Shown here: piece by piece, positions 17,091 to 25,562 of the stretch
How positions within the stretch are numbered: position 1 is the first letter of the stretch
How the letters are laid out: every line of letters starts with the position of its first letter
Assembly: GCA_022447545.1 (NCBI GenBank)
Contig: JAKVBI010000027.1
Location: forward strand, 1 to 38,033
Direction: 5' to 3'
DNA from: Myxococcota bacterium
GTDB taxonomy: Bacteria; Myxococcota_A; UBA9160; SMWR01
Length of the DNA: 38,033 nucleotides
The notes under the pieces: generated by a model
What the model saw: only the letters and a program-made list of their open reading frames with translations
The model's database searches: none
What the model was told of the DNA's origin: nothing
Position numbers and translations under genes: made by a program

Positions 17091-18296
17091 TCAGATGATC
17101 GCACCGTCTCGTTTGAAGGCCTCGATCTCCTCCCAGCTCATCCCCATTTCGAGCAACACCTCTTCGGTGTGCGCGCCAACCTCGGGAGCAGACCCCAGAC
17201 TCGGGACCTCTTCATCGAACTGACAAGGACTGCCCACCAGGTCGTACGCAGTTCCATCGGGCGATTCGACTGGCGCCAGGTAACCGTTGGCGCGCACCTG
17301 CGGATCGTCGCGCAGTTCGCGGACGGTTTGCATGGGTGCCCACGGCGCATCGAGATCGCTGAATTTATCGCACCAATGTGCGTAGGTCTGAGAGGCAAAC
17401 GTATCGTCGAGAATTCTCGCGCATTCATCGGAGTTCTCGGCACGCGCACGCATGTCGATGAAACGCGGATCGTCGGCAAGATCAGGACGACCCAGGTGGT
17501 GGCAAAAATCCGCCCAATAACGGTCGGGCTGCAGGAAGACCAGAGTGATCCAACGATCGTCGGCAGTCCGGTAGACGCCCGACACTGGATTGTCGCGACG
17601 GGCGTGCGGCGCATGGGGGTCGTAGTCGGGGTTTCCGCAGTACACCAGATCCGAAGCGAGCACCCACATGGCTGTCGAGAGAAGCGACACGTCTACCACC
17701 GACGGCTCACCGGTGCGTTCGCGCTTGAACAGCGCGCTGGCGATTCCAAAGGCCAGACTCATCGCACTGGAACGGTCGCCGAAAGCCGGCCGCTGGCCCA
17801 CGGGAGGCTCCATCCCGGGGCGAGATAACGTATGCGCCATGGCCCCCCGGGACCAGAACGCCGTCATGTCGTAACTGGGCCGGTTGGCCTCGGCGCCGCG
17901 GACCCCCAGACCGTGGCCACGCGCGTACACGAGCTTCGGATTGTGGGCACGGAGATCCTCAACGTCGAGTTTCAAGCGCTCGAGGGCTCTGGGGCGAAAG
18001 TTGGTCACGAAGACATCAGCCGACGCCACCAGACGATGGACGAGTTCCCGCCCTTCCGGCTTCTTCAGGTCGATGCCGAGGCTTCGCTTGCCCCGGTTGT
18101 TCTGCTCCCACCCGAGGTTGACCGTAGACCCGCTTCCAAGCCCCTGGGTCACCAATCCGCGCGACGCGTCGCCGGTACCCGGATGTTCGATTTTCAGCAC
18201 ATCGGCGCCGAGGTCTGCCAAAAGTGTCGTCGCAGCAGGCACAAAGACCCACTGAGCGATCTCGATCACCCGTACGCCTTCGAAGATTCGTTCCAT
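17091..18296 (-). CDS. CaiB/BaiF (class III) CoA-transferase
   Basis: The 401-residue protein opens with FEGVRVIEIAQWVFVPAATTLLADLGADVLKIE, followed by GKRSLGIDLK and SADVFVTNFRP. The catalytic aspartate is Asp174 in AFGDRSSAM, followed by LFKRERTGEPSVVDVSLL. This is a complete class III CoA-transferase, which moves CoA between carboxylic acids, or acts as a racemase as in AMACR. The ATG at 18296 follows GGAGGAAAGC. A longer in-frame frame reaching 19145 is antisense to the thiolase-like gene and is not coding. It heads the minus-strand run and is divergent from the degradation operon, with only 39 bp between start codons, so the two are likely co-regulated. Confidence 0.93.
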   Translation of the reverse strand: MERIFEGVRVIEIAQWVFVPAATTLLADLGADVLKIEHPGTGDASRGLVTQGLGSGSTVNLGWEQNNRGKRSLGIDLKKPEGRELVHRLVASADVFVTNFRPRALERLKLDVEDLRAHNPKLVYARGHGLGVRGAEANRPSYDMTAFWSRGAMAHTLSRPGMEPPVGQRPAFGDRSSAMSLAFGIASALFKRERTGEPSVVDVSLLSTAMWVLASDLVYCGNPDYDPHAPHARRDNPVSGVYRTADDRWITLVFLQPDRYWADFCHHLGRPDLADDPRFIDMRARAENSDECARILDDTFASQTYAHWCDKFSDLDAPWAPMQTVRELRDDPQVRANGYLAPVESPDGTAYDLVGSPCQFDEEVPSLGSAPEVGAHTEEVLLEMGMSWEEIEAFKRDGAII

Positions 18297-18322
18297 GCTT
18301 TCCTCCATTGGGTGTGGGCCTC

Positions 18323-18329
18323 TATTATC
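18323..18329. promoter_or_regulatory. Overlapping divergent -10 elements
   Basis: Plus strand TATTAT (18323-18328) lies seven bases before the ATG at 18336; the same bases read GATAAT on the minus strand (18329-18324), about 28 bases before the CoA-transferase ATG at 18296 and upstream of its GGAGG. The 39-bp gap leaves no room for separate core promoters. -35 elements are poor on both sides. Confidence 0.4.
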
Positions 18330-18335
18330 GCTGGA

Positions 18336-19508
18336 ATGGACAGCGAAAACCTGGCTCGAAATCGCTCGGCCATCACCGGCGTGGGCTACACGCCGCTGAG
18401 CCGAGCATCCGGCTTGCCGGTGGACGCATTGGCGCTCAATGCATCCATCGACGCCATCCGGGACGCCGGCCTGACCCCCCAGGACATCGATGGGGTCGTC
18501 TCCTATGCGGTAGGCGACTCCGCCCTGGTCCGCTCGACCGCCCAGGCCCTGGGACTCGAAGCCTCCAACTGGTATGTCGATCTCTTTGGCGGCGGCAGTT
18601 TCTCCTGTCTGGCCGTAGCCAATGCGGCCATGGCGGTGAGTGTCGGCCTGTGCCGCCACGTCCTCGTCTACCGGGCCCTCAATGGCCGCTCGGGCCGACG
18701 CTTCGGCCGCAGCGCCAGTGCGGAGTTGGAGGGGGTGGGTGGCGCCGAGCAGTTCACGGTGCCCTTTGGCCAACTCGCCCCGGTCCACAACTACGGGATG
18801 CTGGCACGACGCCACATGATCGAATACGGCACGACGACCGAACAGTTGGGCCACGTCGCCGTGACCCTGCGGTCCAACGCTGTCGAGAACGACCGCGCGA
18901 TCATGCGCCACCCCATCACACTGGAGGACCACCGCGAGTCGCGCTGGATCGCAGACCCCTTCCGTCTGCTCGACTGTTGCCAGGAGACCGACGGCGCGTG
19001 CGCACTGGTGGTAAGCCGGAGCGATATCGCCCGGGACCTGCCCCACCCTCCCGCCTATCTGAGCAGCTTCGCCATCGGTGGACGCGGCGCATCGGCCCTC
19101 GCCCCGGACAAGGTCGACGACTTCACCACCTTTTTTCCCGCACACATCGCACCCGGCCTATTTGCACGAGCCGGCATCGAGGTTGGTGACATCGACCTCG
19201 CTGCACTGTACGACGCATTCACCTTCCTGGTGATTGGCCAACTCGAAGACTTCGGCTTCTGCCCCAAAGGAGAAGGGGGACCCTTCGTCGCGGACGGCAA
19301 CATCGCACGCGATGGCACGATTCCCGTGGGAACCAATGGAGGACTGCTGTCCGAGGGTTACGTCCACGGCCTCAACAACGTCCTTGAGGCCGTGAGTCAG
19401 CTGCGCGGAAAGGCCGGGACACGCCAGGTGGATGGGGTCGAAGTCGCCCTGGCATCGGGATGGGGTGCAAATGTGGGAAGCGCGCTGATCCTGAGCCGGG
19501 GAGCTTGA
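18336..19508 (+). CDS. Thiolase-fold lipid-transfer protein, Ltp2-like retro-aldolase
   Basis: The 390-residue SCP2-type thiolase-fold protein contains GGGSFSCLAVANAAMA near the usual nucleophile region, YDAF with Tyr292, GFCPKGEGGPFV, and GGLLSEGYVHGLNN with Tyr342. The two tyrosines in these motifs are those I associate with the steroid side-chain aldolase Ltp2 rather than with Cys/His thiolases. It is immediately followed by a DUF35 OB-fold protein, the obligate partner of Ltp2-type aldolases. The expected role is carbon-carbon cleavage of a hydroxyacyl-CoA. It begins the eight-gene operon, probably as a leaderless message. An in-frame upstream extension to 17832 is antisense to the CoA-transferase and rejected. 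A plain acyltransferase role remains possible. Confidence 0.85.
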   Translation: MDSENLARNRSAITGVGYTPLSRASGLPVDALALNASIDAIRDAGLTPQDIDGVVSYAVGDSALVRSTAQALGLEASNWYVDLFGGGSFSCLAVANAAMAVSVGLCRHVLVYRALNGRSGRRFGRSASAELEGVGGAEQFTVPFGQLAPVHNYGMLARRHMIEYGTTTEQLGHVAVTLRSNAVENDRAIMRHPITLEDHRESRWIADPFRLLDCCQETDGACALVVSRSDIARDLPHPPAYLSSFAIGGRGASALAPDKVDDFTTFFPAHIAPGLFARAGIEVGDIDLAALYDAFTFLVIGQLEDFGFCPKGEGGPFVADGNIARDGTIPVGTNGGLLSEGYVHGLNNVLEAVSQLRGKAGTRQVDGVEVALASGWGANVGSALILSRGA

Positions 19509-19570
19509 ACCCAAAGGGTTGAGCCATGGACAACACCGCACATGGACCCGGAGAGGTAAGGTAGGGACAG

Positions 19571-19972
19571 ATGAGCGCCAAACGACCTCTGCCGCTGCCC
19601 GACGACCAAACCCGTGAATTCTGGGACGGCTGTGCGAACCAGGAACTCCGACTCCAGTGCTGCGAGGACTGCGAAACCTACATCCATCAGCCCGCGGCGA
19701 TGTGTCACGCCTGCAACTCGACTCGGCTGAACTGGAAACGCGTGTCCGGCAATGGCGAAGTGTACTCCTGGGTGGTGGTCTACCAGGCACCGGCCTCCTA
19801 CGACGTTCCCTACGTGGTCGGCTGGATCGAACTGGTGGAGCAGCCCGGGTTACGCATCCTCTCGAATGTGGTGGGTTGCCCGCCAGATCAAGTTCAGGCG
19901 GGCATGCAGGTCCAGGTCGAATTCGAGGCCCTCGCGGACGGTGTCAACCTGCCCGTCTTCCGCCCGGTCTGA
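19571..19972 (+). CDS. DUF35 OB-fold / zinc-ribbon protein, thiolase/aldolase partner
   Basis: The 133-residue protein has the two-part DUF35 layout: an N-terminal rubredoxin-like zinc ribbon with Cys31, Cys34, Cys45 and Cys48, then an OB-fold with GEVYSWVVVYQAP and VPYVVGWIELVEQPGLRILSNVVG. Such proteins form a complex with the thiolase-fold protein encoded just upstream and may supply CoA-binding surface and stability, as ChsH2's DUF35 domain does for Ltp2. The ATG at 19571 is preceded by AGGTAAGG. It is 62 bp after the thiolase-like gene. Confidence 0.92.
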   Translation: MSAKRPLPLPDDQTREFWDGCANQELRLQCCEDCETYIHQPAAMCHACNSTRLNWKRVSGNGEVYSWVVVYQAPASYDVPYVVGWIELVEQPGLRILSNVVGCPPDQVQAGMQVQVEFEALADGVNLPVFRPV

Positions 19973-19993
19973 AAAACTCTCCCACCCAACGAG

Positions 19994-21220
19994 TTGACTG
20001 ATTCACTCGCTGTCCCTCATGCTGTCCACGTGGACATCGATCTCAGCCCTCAAGAACTCGAATTTCGCCGGGAATTCCGAACCTGGCTCGAACACAACAT
20101 TCCCGAGAATTGGGAACCCCGTGAGGCACGTGGCCAGTCGCACCACGAATCCTGGGAGCTCCGCCGAGATTTCGAACGCCGCATGGGGCGGGACGGGTGG
20201 CTCGGCGTGGCGTGGCCCGAGGAGTACGGTGGACGTGGCGCCACCTTGATGGAGCAGGTGATCTATCAGGAGGAGCTCGCGCGCTCGGAAGCGCCCGGCC
20301 TGGCTGGACACGTCGGCTTGCAGATGGTCGGACCGATCCTGATGGAAGTGGGAACCGACGAGCAGCGCGCACGCTTCCTGCCTCCGATCTTGCGAGGAGA
20401 AGAGGTGTGGTACCAGGGTTTCTCGGAACCCAACGCCGGCTCGGATCTCGCCGGTCTGCAAACGCGTGCGGTCCTCGACGGCGACGAGTGGGTCATCAGC
20501 GGCCAGAAAGTCTGGGGTGGATTCGCTGAATTCGCAGACTGGGGAGCGGTGCTCGTACGCACGGACCCCGATGTGCCCAAACACAAGGGCATTTCCTTCA
20601 TGGTCGTCGACATGAAATCACCGGGGATCGACATCAGCTACATCCGAGAGATCCACGGCGGTTCGAACATGAACGAAGTCTTCTTCGACGGTGTGCGTGT
20701 CCCTCGGGACAACGTCATCTCGGAAATCAATGATGGCTGGAACGCGGCCACTCGCCTGCTGACCTGGGAACGAGGGGTCATCACCCTCTCGATCCTGGTG
20801 AATCACGAGATCTTCTGGGAGCGACTACGTGAGTACGCGCTCGCCAACAAGCGCGGCGGGCGCAGGCTGGCGGACATTCCCCACATTCGAGAAGCACTTG
20901 CTCAGACCTACGTGAACATCCGAATGATGAAGCTCGCCAACCTGCGCTGGCTCGCCCACTACCTGAAAGGGGAACGTCCAGGCCTGGAAACCTCGTACAT
21001 GAAGCTCTATTGGAACAGCGCCCACAAGTCGGTGTCGGATCTGGCCCTGGAGCTCGGCGGCGCAGATGCCCTCGAACTTCCCGGCTCACACGCGGCGCCC
21101 GAGGGTGCGTTCCCCGTCGAATGGATGGCATCCCGTGCCACTTCGATCCTGGGGGGCACCGAGGACATTCAGCGCAACATCATCGCCGAACGCATCTACG
21201 GCCTACCCAGGGGCAGCTAG
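19994..21220 (+). CDS. Acyl-CoA dehydrogenase, alpha-type subunit
   Basis: The 408-residue FAD protein carries the family signatures DGWLGVAWPEEYGGRG, WYQGFSEPNAGSDLAGLQT, GQKVWGGFAEFADW and ILGGTEDIQRNIIAERIYGLP. The usual Tyr-Glu-Gly-Thr base near the C-terminus is Leu-Gly-Gly-Thr, as in FadE-type heteromeric dehydrogenases, where the base lies elsewhere. It is followed directly by a second, shorter dehydrogenase gene, the pattern of the ChsE1-ChsE2 type alpha2-beta2 steroid acyl-CoA dehydrogenases. The start is uncertain: TTG at 19994, or GTG at 20030, which better matches the family N-terminus (VDIDLSPQELEF); neither has a good ribosome site. A 12-bp palindrome at 20024-20035 covers the GTG. 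Confidence 0.9.
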   Translation: MTDSLAVPHAVHVDIDLSPQELEFRREFRTWLEHNIPENWEPREARGQSHHESWELRRDFERRMGRDGWLGVAWPEEYGGRGATLMEQVIYQEELARSEAPGLAGHVGLQMVGPILMEVGTDEQRARFLPPILRGEEVWYQGFSEPNAGSDLAGLQTRAVLDGDEWVISGQKVWGGFAEFADWGAVLVRTDPDVPKHKGISFMVVDMKSPGIDISYIREIHGGSNMNEVFFDGVRVPRDNVISEINDGWNAATRLLTWERGVITLSILVNHEIFWERLREYALANKRGGRRLADIPHIREALAQTYVNIRMMKLANLRWLAHYLKGERPGLETSYMKLYWNSAHKSVSDLALELGGADALELPGSHAAPEGAFPVEWMASRATSILGGTEDIQRNIIAERIYGLPRGS

Positions 21221-22326
21221 TGAATCTCGAACTTTCGGAAGAGCAGGAACAGCTGGCCGAGGGGTTACGGGAGTTGCTGGTGGGATCCGGCGACATCGCC
21301 CGTGTGCGCCGCTTCGCCTATGACGGCGAAGATCGCGATGGGGAACTCTGGGAACAGCTCGTCACCAATGGCTGGACCACTGCCTCGATCTTGGAAAAGG
21401 CCGGTGGACTAGGGTTGGGGTTCGAAGAGGCCATGGTGATCGCCATCGAGTCGGGCCGTGGCGTCCTGCACCTGCCCCTCTGCGAAACACTCCTGGCCAC
21501 ACGCGTCGCGGGACGCGCCTCCAACGAGGCGGGAGATGGACTGGTGGAGAAAATCGCCGAGGGCGCCGGCGTGACCCTCGCCGTGGGAGCCTCGGCAGGC
21601 GGCCTCAACGATGCCGACGATGGGGTGCAGGCAGACGAAAACGGTCAACTCACGGGCTCGCTTCGGAGCGTGCCCTTCGGTCCCGTTGCCGCGCACTGCC
21701 TCGTAGAGGCCACCTTTCCGGGCGGACAAACCGGGCTCTTCGTAGTGTCCTGCGAGGCAACGGGTGTCCAATGGCGAATGCGTCAGGCCATGGACGAAAG
21801 TGTGCCGCGCTTCGATCTCGAGCTCCGGGGCGCCGCCTCCGAGTCGTTGTTCGGGCACACCGAAGCTCGCGACGAGGTCGAGCGACTCACTGACGAGTGG
21901 CGGGTACTGTTGGGAGCACAAACCGAAGGCGCCTGCCGGCGACTCGTGGAGATGACCGCCGACTACGTGAAGAAGCGCGAGCAGTTCGGTCGACCCGTGG
22001 GCTCCAATCAGGCCGTCAAGGTGCGCGTGGCCGAGATGGGAGCCGCCGTCGAGAAAATGCGGGCCGCGATCTACTTCGCCGCACTGTCGATCGAGCAGGA
22101 AACCGAGGAGCGCTCCCTCGCCGTGGCGATGGCCAAGGCAGAGACAGGCACACCGGGCGCATTCGTAGCCACCCAGGCGATCCACACCCACGGAGCGATC
22201 GGGTACACGTGGGAACAGGACGTGCATCTATTCGTGAAACGGGTCAAGAGCAACGAGTTGCTATTGGGTGCGGGACACGAAATGCTCGGCCACATCGCGG
22301 ACATCTTGTTGGATGGGTCGCCCTGA
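21220..22326 (+). CDS. Acyl-CoA dehydrogenase, beta-type subunit
   Basis: The 368-residue protein opens with LELSEEQEQLAEGLRELL. It has a recognisable C-terminal dehydrogenase domain (EGACRRLVEMTADYVKKREQFGRPVGSNQAVKVRVAEM and HTHGAIGYTWEQDVHLFVKR). The middle domain is degenerate and lacks the flavin-contacting SEPNAGSD-type motif of its neighbour. It is likely the partner subunit of the preceding dehydrogenase. The GTG start at 21220 shares its first base with the last base of the upstream TAG, so the two are translationally coupled, as expected for an obligate complex. Confidence 0.88.
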   Translation: MNLELSEEQEQLAEGLRELLVGSGDIARVRRFAYDGEDRDGELWEQLVTNGWTTASILEKAGGLGLGFEEAMVIAIESGRGVLHLPLCETLLATRVAGRASNEAGDGLVEKIAEGAGVTLAVGASAGGLNDADDGVQADENGQLTGSLRSVPFGPVAAHCLVEATFPGGQTGLFVVSCEATGVQWRMRQAMDESVPRFDLELRGAASESLFGHTEARDEVERLTDEWRVLLGAQTEGACRRLVEMTADYVKKREQFGRPVGSNQAVKVRVAEMGAAVEKMRAAIYFAALSIEQETEERSLAVAMAKAETGTPGAFVATQAIHTHGAIGYTWEQDVHLFVKRVKSNELLLGAGHEMLGHIADILLDGSP

Positions 22327-22379
22327 GCTGAGCCAGAAACCGGGCCTCCGTGAGCCCGATCCGACCCAAGGGAGATTTC

Positions 22380-23204
22380 ATGGCATACGAGACGCTGATC
22401 GTCGAAAAACGCGGCCACGTCGGCTGGCTGATCTTCAACCGACCGGAATCGATGAACGCGATGAACAGCGTCATGGGGCGGGAGCTGCCCCTCGCCTGGA
22501 AGGAACTCGGCGATGACGACGACGTGCGCGTGATCGTGCACACGGGGTCGGGCCGAGGGTTCCAGACAGGCATGGATGTGAAGGAGGTTTCCAACGAGCC
22601 GTCGGACCTGCGCGGCGAGCGGCCCCGGGAGGAAGGAGAAACCTACGAGGGACGCACCACGGCCGTGGACAACGGAGTATGGAAACCCGTGATCTGCGCC
22701 ATCAACGGCACGTGTGCCGGAGCCGGTTTCCATTTCGTCATGGGCGCCGACATCGTGATCGCCTCAAGCAATGCCGTCTTCCTCGACCCCCACGTTTCCG
22801 TGGGCCAGGTTTCGGCCCTCGAACCCATCGGTCTGATTCGCCGAATCCCCTTCGAAGCCGTGGCACGCATGGTCTTCACCGGGCGCCACGAGCGTTTTGG
22901 GCCTGAGCGCGCCCGAGAACTCGGCCTGATCAGTCAGATCGTCGACCCGCCGGAGAATCTACAGGACGAAGCCCAGGCACTGGCGGAGAAGATCGCCCTG
23001 AACTCGCCGGGCGCGCTGATGGCCAGCAAAAAGGCCATGTGGCGCTCTCTGGACATGGGGCTGCGCGAGTCCCTCGACATGGGAATCGGACTCGTGACCA
23101 GTTTCTGGGGCCACCCCGACGACCGTGAGGGCACCCTCGCCTTCGCGGAGAAGCGCGAGCCGCGCTGGGCACCGCCCGGCAAGGTTGAGGAGGACGGGTC
23201 ATAG
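22380..23204 (+). CDS. Enoyl-CoA hydratase/isomerase family protein, atypical active site
   Basis: This 274-residue crotonase-fold protein keeps the CoA/oxyanion-hole features FNRPESMNAMN, GSGRGFQTGMDVKEV and NGTCAGAGFHFVMGADIVIAS. At the first catalytic Glu position (normally Pro-Glu) it has Pro-His in LDPHVSVGQ; a Glu occurs later in SALEPIGL. It may therefore be an isomerase or have altered chemistry. GGGAG precedes the ATG at 22380. Its final codons contain the ribosome site of the next gene, and its stop overlaps the putative ATA start there. Confidence 0.88.
   Translation: MAYETLIVEKRGHVGWLIFNRPESMNAMNSVMGRELPLAWKELGDDDDVRVIVHTGSGRGFQTGMDVKEVSNEPSDLRGERPREEGETYEGRTTAVDNGVWKPVICAINGTCAGAGFHFVMGADIVIASSNAVFLDPHVSVGQVSALEPIGLIRRIPFEAVARMVFTGRHERFGPERARELGLISQIVDPPENLQDEAQALAEKIALNSPGALMASKKAMWRSLDMGLRESLDMGIGLVTSFWGHPDDREGTLAFAEKREPRWAPPGKVEEDGS
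23189..23204 (+). promoter_or_regulatory. Strong ribosome site pointing to an ATA start
   Basis: GGAGGA at 23189-23194, six bases before ATA at 23201-23203, overlaps the upstream stop as ATAG. It decides the start of the acyl-CoA synthetase, whose family-like N-terminus begins exactly here and has no ATG, GTG or TTG until 23282. Confidence 0.6.
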
Positions 23205-24718
23205 ACATCGTCCAGCGCGCGGAGCGTGTACCGGAGGCCCTTGCCGTCGACGACCTGACTCGCACGCGCAGCTGCGGCGAGTTGGTCGATCGAGCCTGGC
23301 GGATCGCATCCCTGATGCGAGATGAGTGGCATCTCGAACCCGGTCATCACGCCGCGATGCTCATGGGCAACCGCGTCGAATTCGTCGATCTGATGCTGGG
23401 CGCACAGTTCGCGGGCGTTCACCTCGCCCCCATCAACTGGCACCTCACACCCGAAGAGGTGCATTACATCCTCGAGGACTCCCAGGCACGTGCCTACTTC
23501 GTGGACCCGGAACTCTCCACCGACCCCGAGTGCGCCCAGGCGCAGTGCCCGACCCTGACCGTCGGTCCCGAACTCGACGATGTTCTCGACTCGCTCGATG
23601 CCACACCGCTGCCGCTCGACTCTCCGGCCGGAACTCCGCTCCTCTATACGAGCGGGACCACCGGCCACCCCAAGGGCATCGTTCGGCCGGGAACCCAGAC
23701 CATTGCCGAGAGCCTTGGTTTTCTCGCTGAGGCAGCGGTTTCGTTTCACATGACGGGTACGGGCCCCCATCTCGTGAGCGGTCCCATGTACCACGGGTCT
23801 CCCTACGGCTTCGCCTCCATGGAACTCAACATCGGGGCCTCTATCCTCGTCATGCCGCGATTCGATGCAACACAGATGCTAGACCTGATCATGGAACGGG
23901 AGGTACGAACCACCCACCTGGTGCCCGTCATGATGACGCGCCTCCTCGAACTGTCAGAGGCTCGACGCGCGGCCTTCGATCCTTCGCCCCTCTCCTGTGT
24001 CCTCCATGGTGCCGCACCCGTTTCCGTCGACGTCAAACGCCGCATGATCGAATGGTGGGGGCCCCGGTTGGTCGAGTACTGGGGCTCGAGTGAGGGCGGC
24101 GCCTACTGCGTAGCGACCAGTGATGAATGGCTCGACCATCCGGGAACCGTTGGAAAACCGGTGCCGCGTTACGAGATCTTTGCCGTCGACGAAGAGGGAA
24201 ACCCACTCGGCCCGGGAGAAGTCGGACTGCTGCTGTGCCGAAACACCCTGGACGAAGAACCCTTTCGCTATTGGAATGCACCCGACAAGACCCAAAGTGC
24301 CTACCACGGTCCAGGGACCTTCACGGTCCACGACATGGGCTCCATCGACGCCGAGGGATACGTGTACCTCTCGGACCGTGCGTCGGACATGATCATCTCG
24401 GGAGGGGTCAACATCTATCCGGCAGAGGTCGAGGCCGTGCTAATCGCTCATCCCTCGGTGTCCGATGTGGCAGTCTTCGGCATCCCCGACGACGAGTGGG
24501 GGGAGTCGGTGAAAGCCATCGTACAGCCCACGCTCGGCTCGACGGGGGACCCCGCCCTGGAGCGTGAGATTCTCGACTGGGCCCGTCAGCACATCGCGGG
24601 TTTCAAACTTCCGCGCTCCATCGATTTCCAGGCCGAGCTACCCCGCGAAGAGAACGGGAAGCTGTACAAGCGCAAACTGCGCGAGCCCTACTGGGAAGGC
24701 CACGAGCGAAGGATCTAA
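23201..24718 (+). CDS. AMP-forming acyl-CoA synthetase, probable ATA start
   Basis: Motifs of the adenylate-forming superfamily run in order: LLYTSGTTGHPKGIV (P-loop-like A3), VEYWGSSEGG (A5), YVYLSDRASDMIISGGVNIYPAEVEAVL (A7-A8) and LPREENGKLYKRKLR with the A10 lysine. It should make an acyl-AMP and then an acyl-CoA in the cytoplasm, feeding the surrounding degradation genes. The first in-frame TTG (23282) would remove the N-terminal segment ERVPEALAVDDLTRTRSCGE, which resembles the family's PEAPAV/TYAEL region. The frame opens at 23189 and the best start is ATA at 23201, next to a strong ribosome site. Length from ATA is 505 residues. Confidence 0.88.
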   Translation: MDIVQRAERVPEALAVDDLTRTRSCGELVDRAWRIASLMRDEWHLEPGHHAAMLMGNRVEFVDLMLGAQFAGVHLAPINWHLTPEEVHYILEDSQARAYFVDPELSTDPECAQAQCPTLTVGPELDDVLDSLDATPLPLDSPAGTPLLYTSGTTGHPKGIVRPGTQTIAESLGFLAEAAVSFHMTGTGPHLVSGPMYHGSPYGFASMELNIGASILVMPRFDATQMLDLIMEREVRTTHLVPVMMTRLLELSEARRAAFDPSPLSCVLHGAAPVSVDVKRRMIEWWGPRLVEYWGSSEGGAYCVATSDEWLDHPGTVGKPVPRYEIFAVDEEGNPLGPGEVGLLLCRNTLDEEPFRYWNAPDKTQSAYHGPGTFTVHDMGSIDAEGYVYLSDRASDMIISGGVNIYPAEVEAVLIAHPSVSDVAVFGIPDDEWGESVKAIVQPTLGSTGDPALEREILDWARQHIAGFKLPRSIDFQAELPREENGKLYKRKLREPYWEGHERRI

Positions 24719-24735
24719 CGAGAAAGAGGTACCCC

Positions 24736-25551
24736 GTGGAACCGCAGAACTACGAGACCTTGCTGGTCGAGGTCGACAACGGCGTCGCAACACTCACCCT
24801 CAACCGACCCGATCGCATGAACGCATTCAACCACACCATGAGCACCGAACTGGCGCGTGCCTTCGCTGCACTGGACCACGCAGATGAAGTTCGCGCCATC
24901 GTGGTCACGGGGGCCGGGCGGGCCTTCTGCGCGGGAGTAGACATCGACGGTGGCCTCCCTCAGGGCGACGGCGCGCCGAAACACTGGCGATCCAGTGAGA
25001 GTGCGGCGACGTTTCGTCCCTGGGAGATGCACACACCCATCATCGCCGCCATCAACGGCGCCGCCGTGGGCCTGGGACTGACCTACCCCATGCTGTGGGA
25101 CATCCGCGTCGCTGCCGAAGATGCGAAGCTCGGCTTCGTCTTCAACCGCCGCGGATTCCTGCCCGAAGGCAACTCACTTTGGTTGCTGTCCCGGCTGGTC
25201 GGCGCATCCTGCGCCCTGGAACTCCTCCTGACCGGTCGGATGTTCGACGGCCGCGAGGCCGCGGAATTGAAGCTCGTTTCTCGCGCGGTTCCCACCGATC
25301 AGGTGCTTCCCGCTGCCCAACAGATCGCCCGAGACATCGCGGAAAACACCGCCCCCGTCTCCACGGCCATCACGAAACGGCTCTTTTATTCCTTCCTCGA
25401 ATCTTCTGACCGCCTGGGCGCACGTGCCGAGGAACTCGACTACGTGCGCTGGGCCATGGAGCAGCCGGATTTCCGTGAAGGCATGTCAGCTTTTCTCGAA
25501 AAGCGAACACCGCAGTGGACCGGCACCGATCTACCGGCCGGCCTGCGCTGA
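24736..25551 (+). CDS. Enoyl-CoA hydratase
   Basis: The 271-residue crotonase-fold protein has LTLNRPDRMNAFN, the oxyanion segment GAGRAFCAGVDIDG, then NGAAVGLGLTYPMLWDIRVAAEDAKLGFVFNRRGFLPEGNSLWLLSRLVG. The Glu in LPEG fits the second catalytic Glu of many hydratases. The GTG at 24736 is preceded by AGAGGT. It follows the acyl-CoA synthetase by 17 bp and precedes the dehydrogenase by 11 bp, so it is inside the operon. It would hydrate the enoyl-CoA made by the dehydrogenase pair. It is clearly different from the first hydratase in this operon, which suggests two successive substrates. Confidence 0.9.
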   Translation: MEPQNYETLLVEVDNGVATLTLNRPDRMNAFNHTMSTELARAFAALDHADEVRAIVVTGAGRAFCAGVDIDGGLPQGDGAPKHWRSSESAATFRPWEMHTPIIAAINGAAVGLGLTYPMLWDIRVAAEDAKLGFVFNRRGFLPEGNSLWLLSRLVGASCALELLLTGRMFDGREAAELKLVSRAVPTDQVLPAAQQIARDIAENTAPVSTAITKRLFYSFLESSDRLGARAEELDYVRWAMEQPDFREGMSAFLEKRTPQWTGTDLPAGLR

Positions 25552-25562
25552 GGATCCACGAG

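Noticed and set aside
17832-18335. Upstream extension of the thiolase-like gene
   Set aside because: It is antisense to the CoA-transferase N-terminus, and the family-like sequence starts at the ATG at 18336.
18297-19145. Upstream extension of the CoA-transferase
   Set aside because: Antisense to the thiolase-like gene; the family N-terminus begins at 18296 behind a clear GGAGG.
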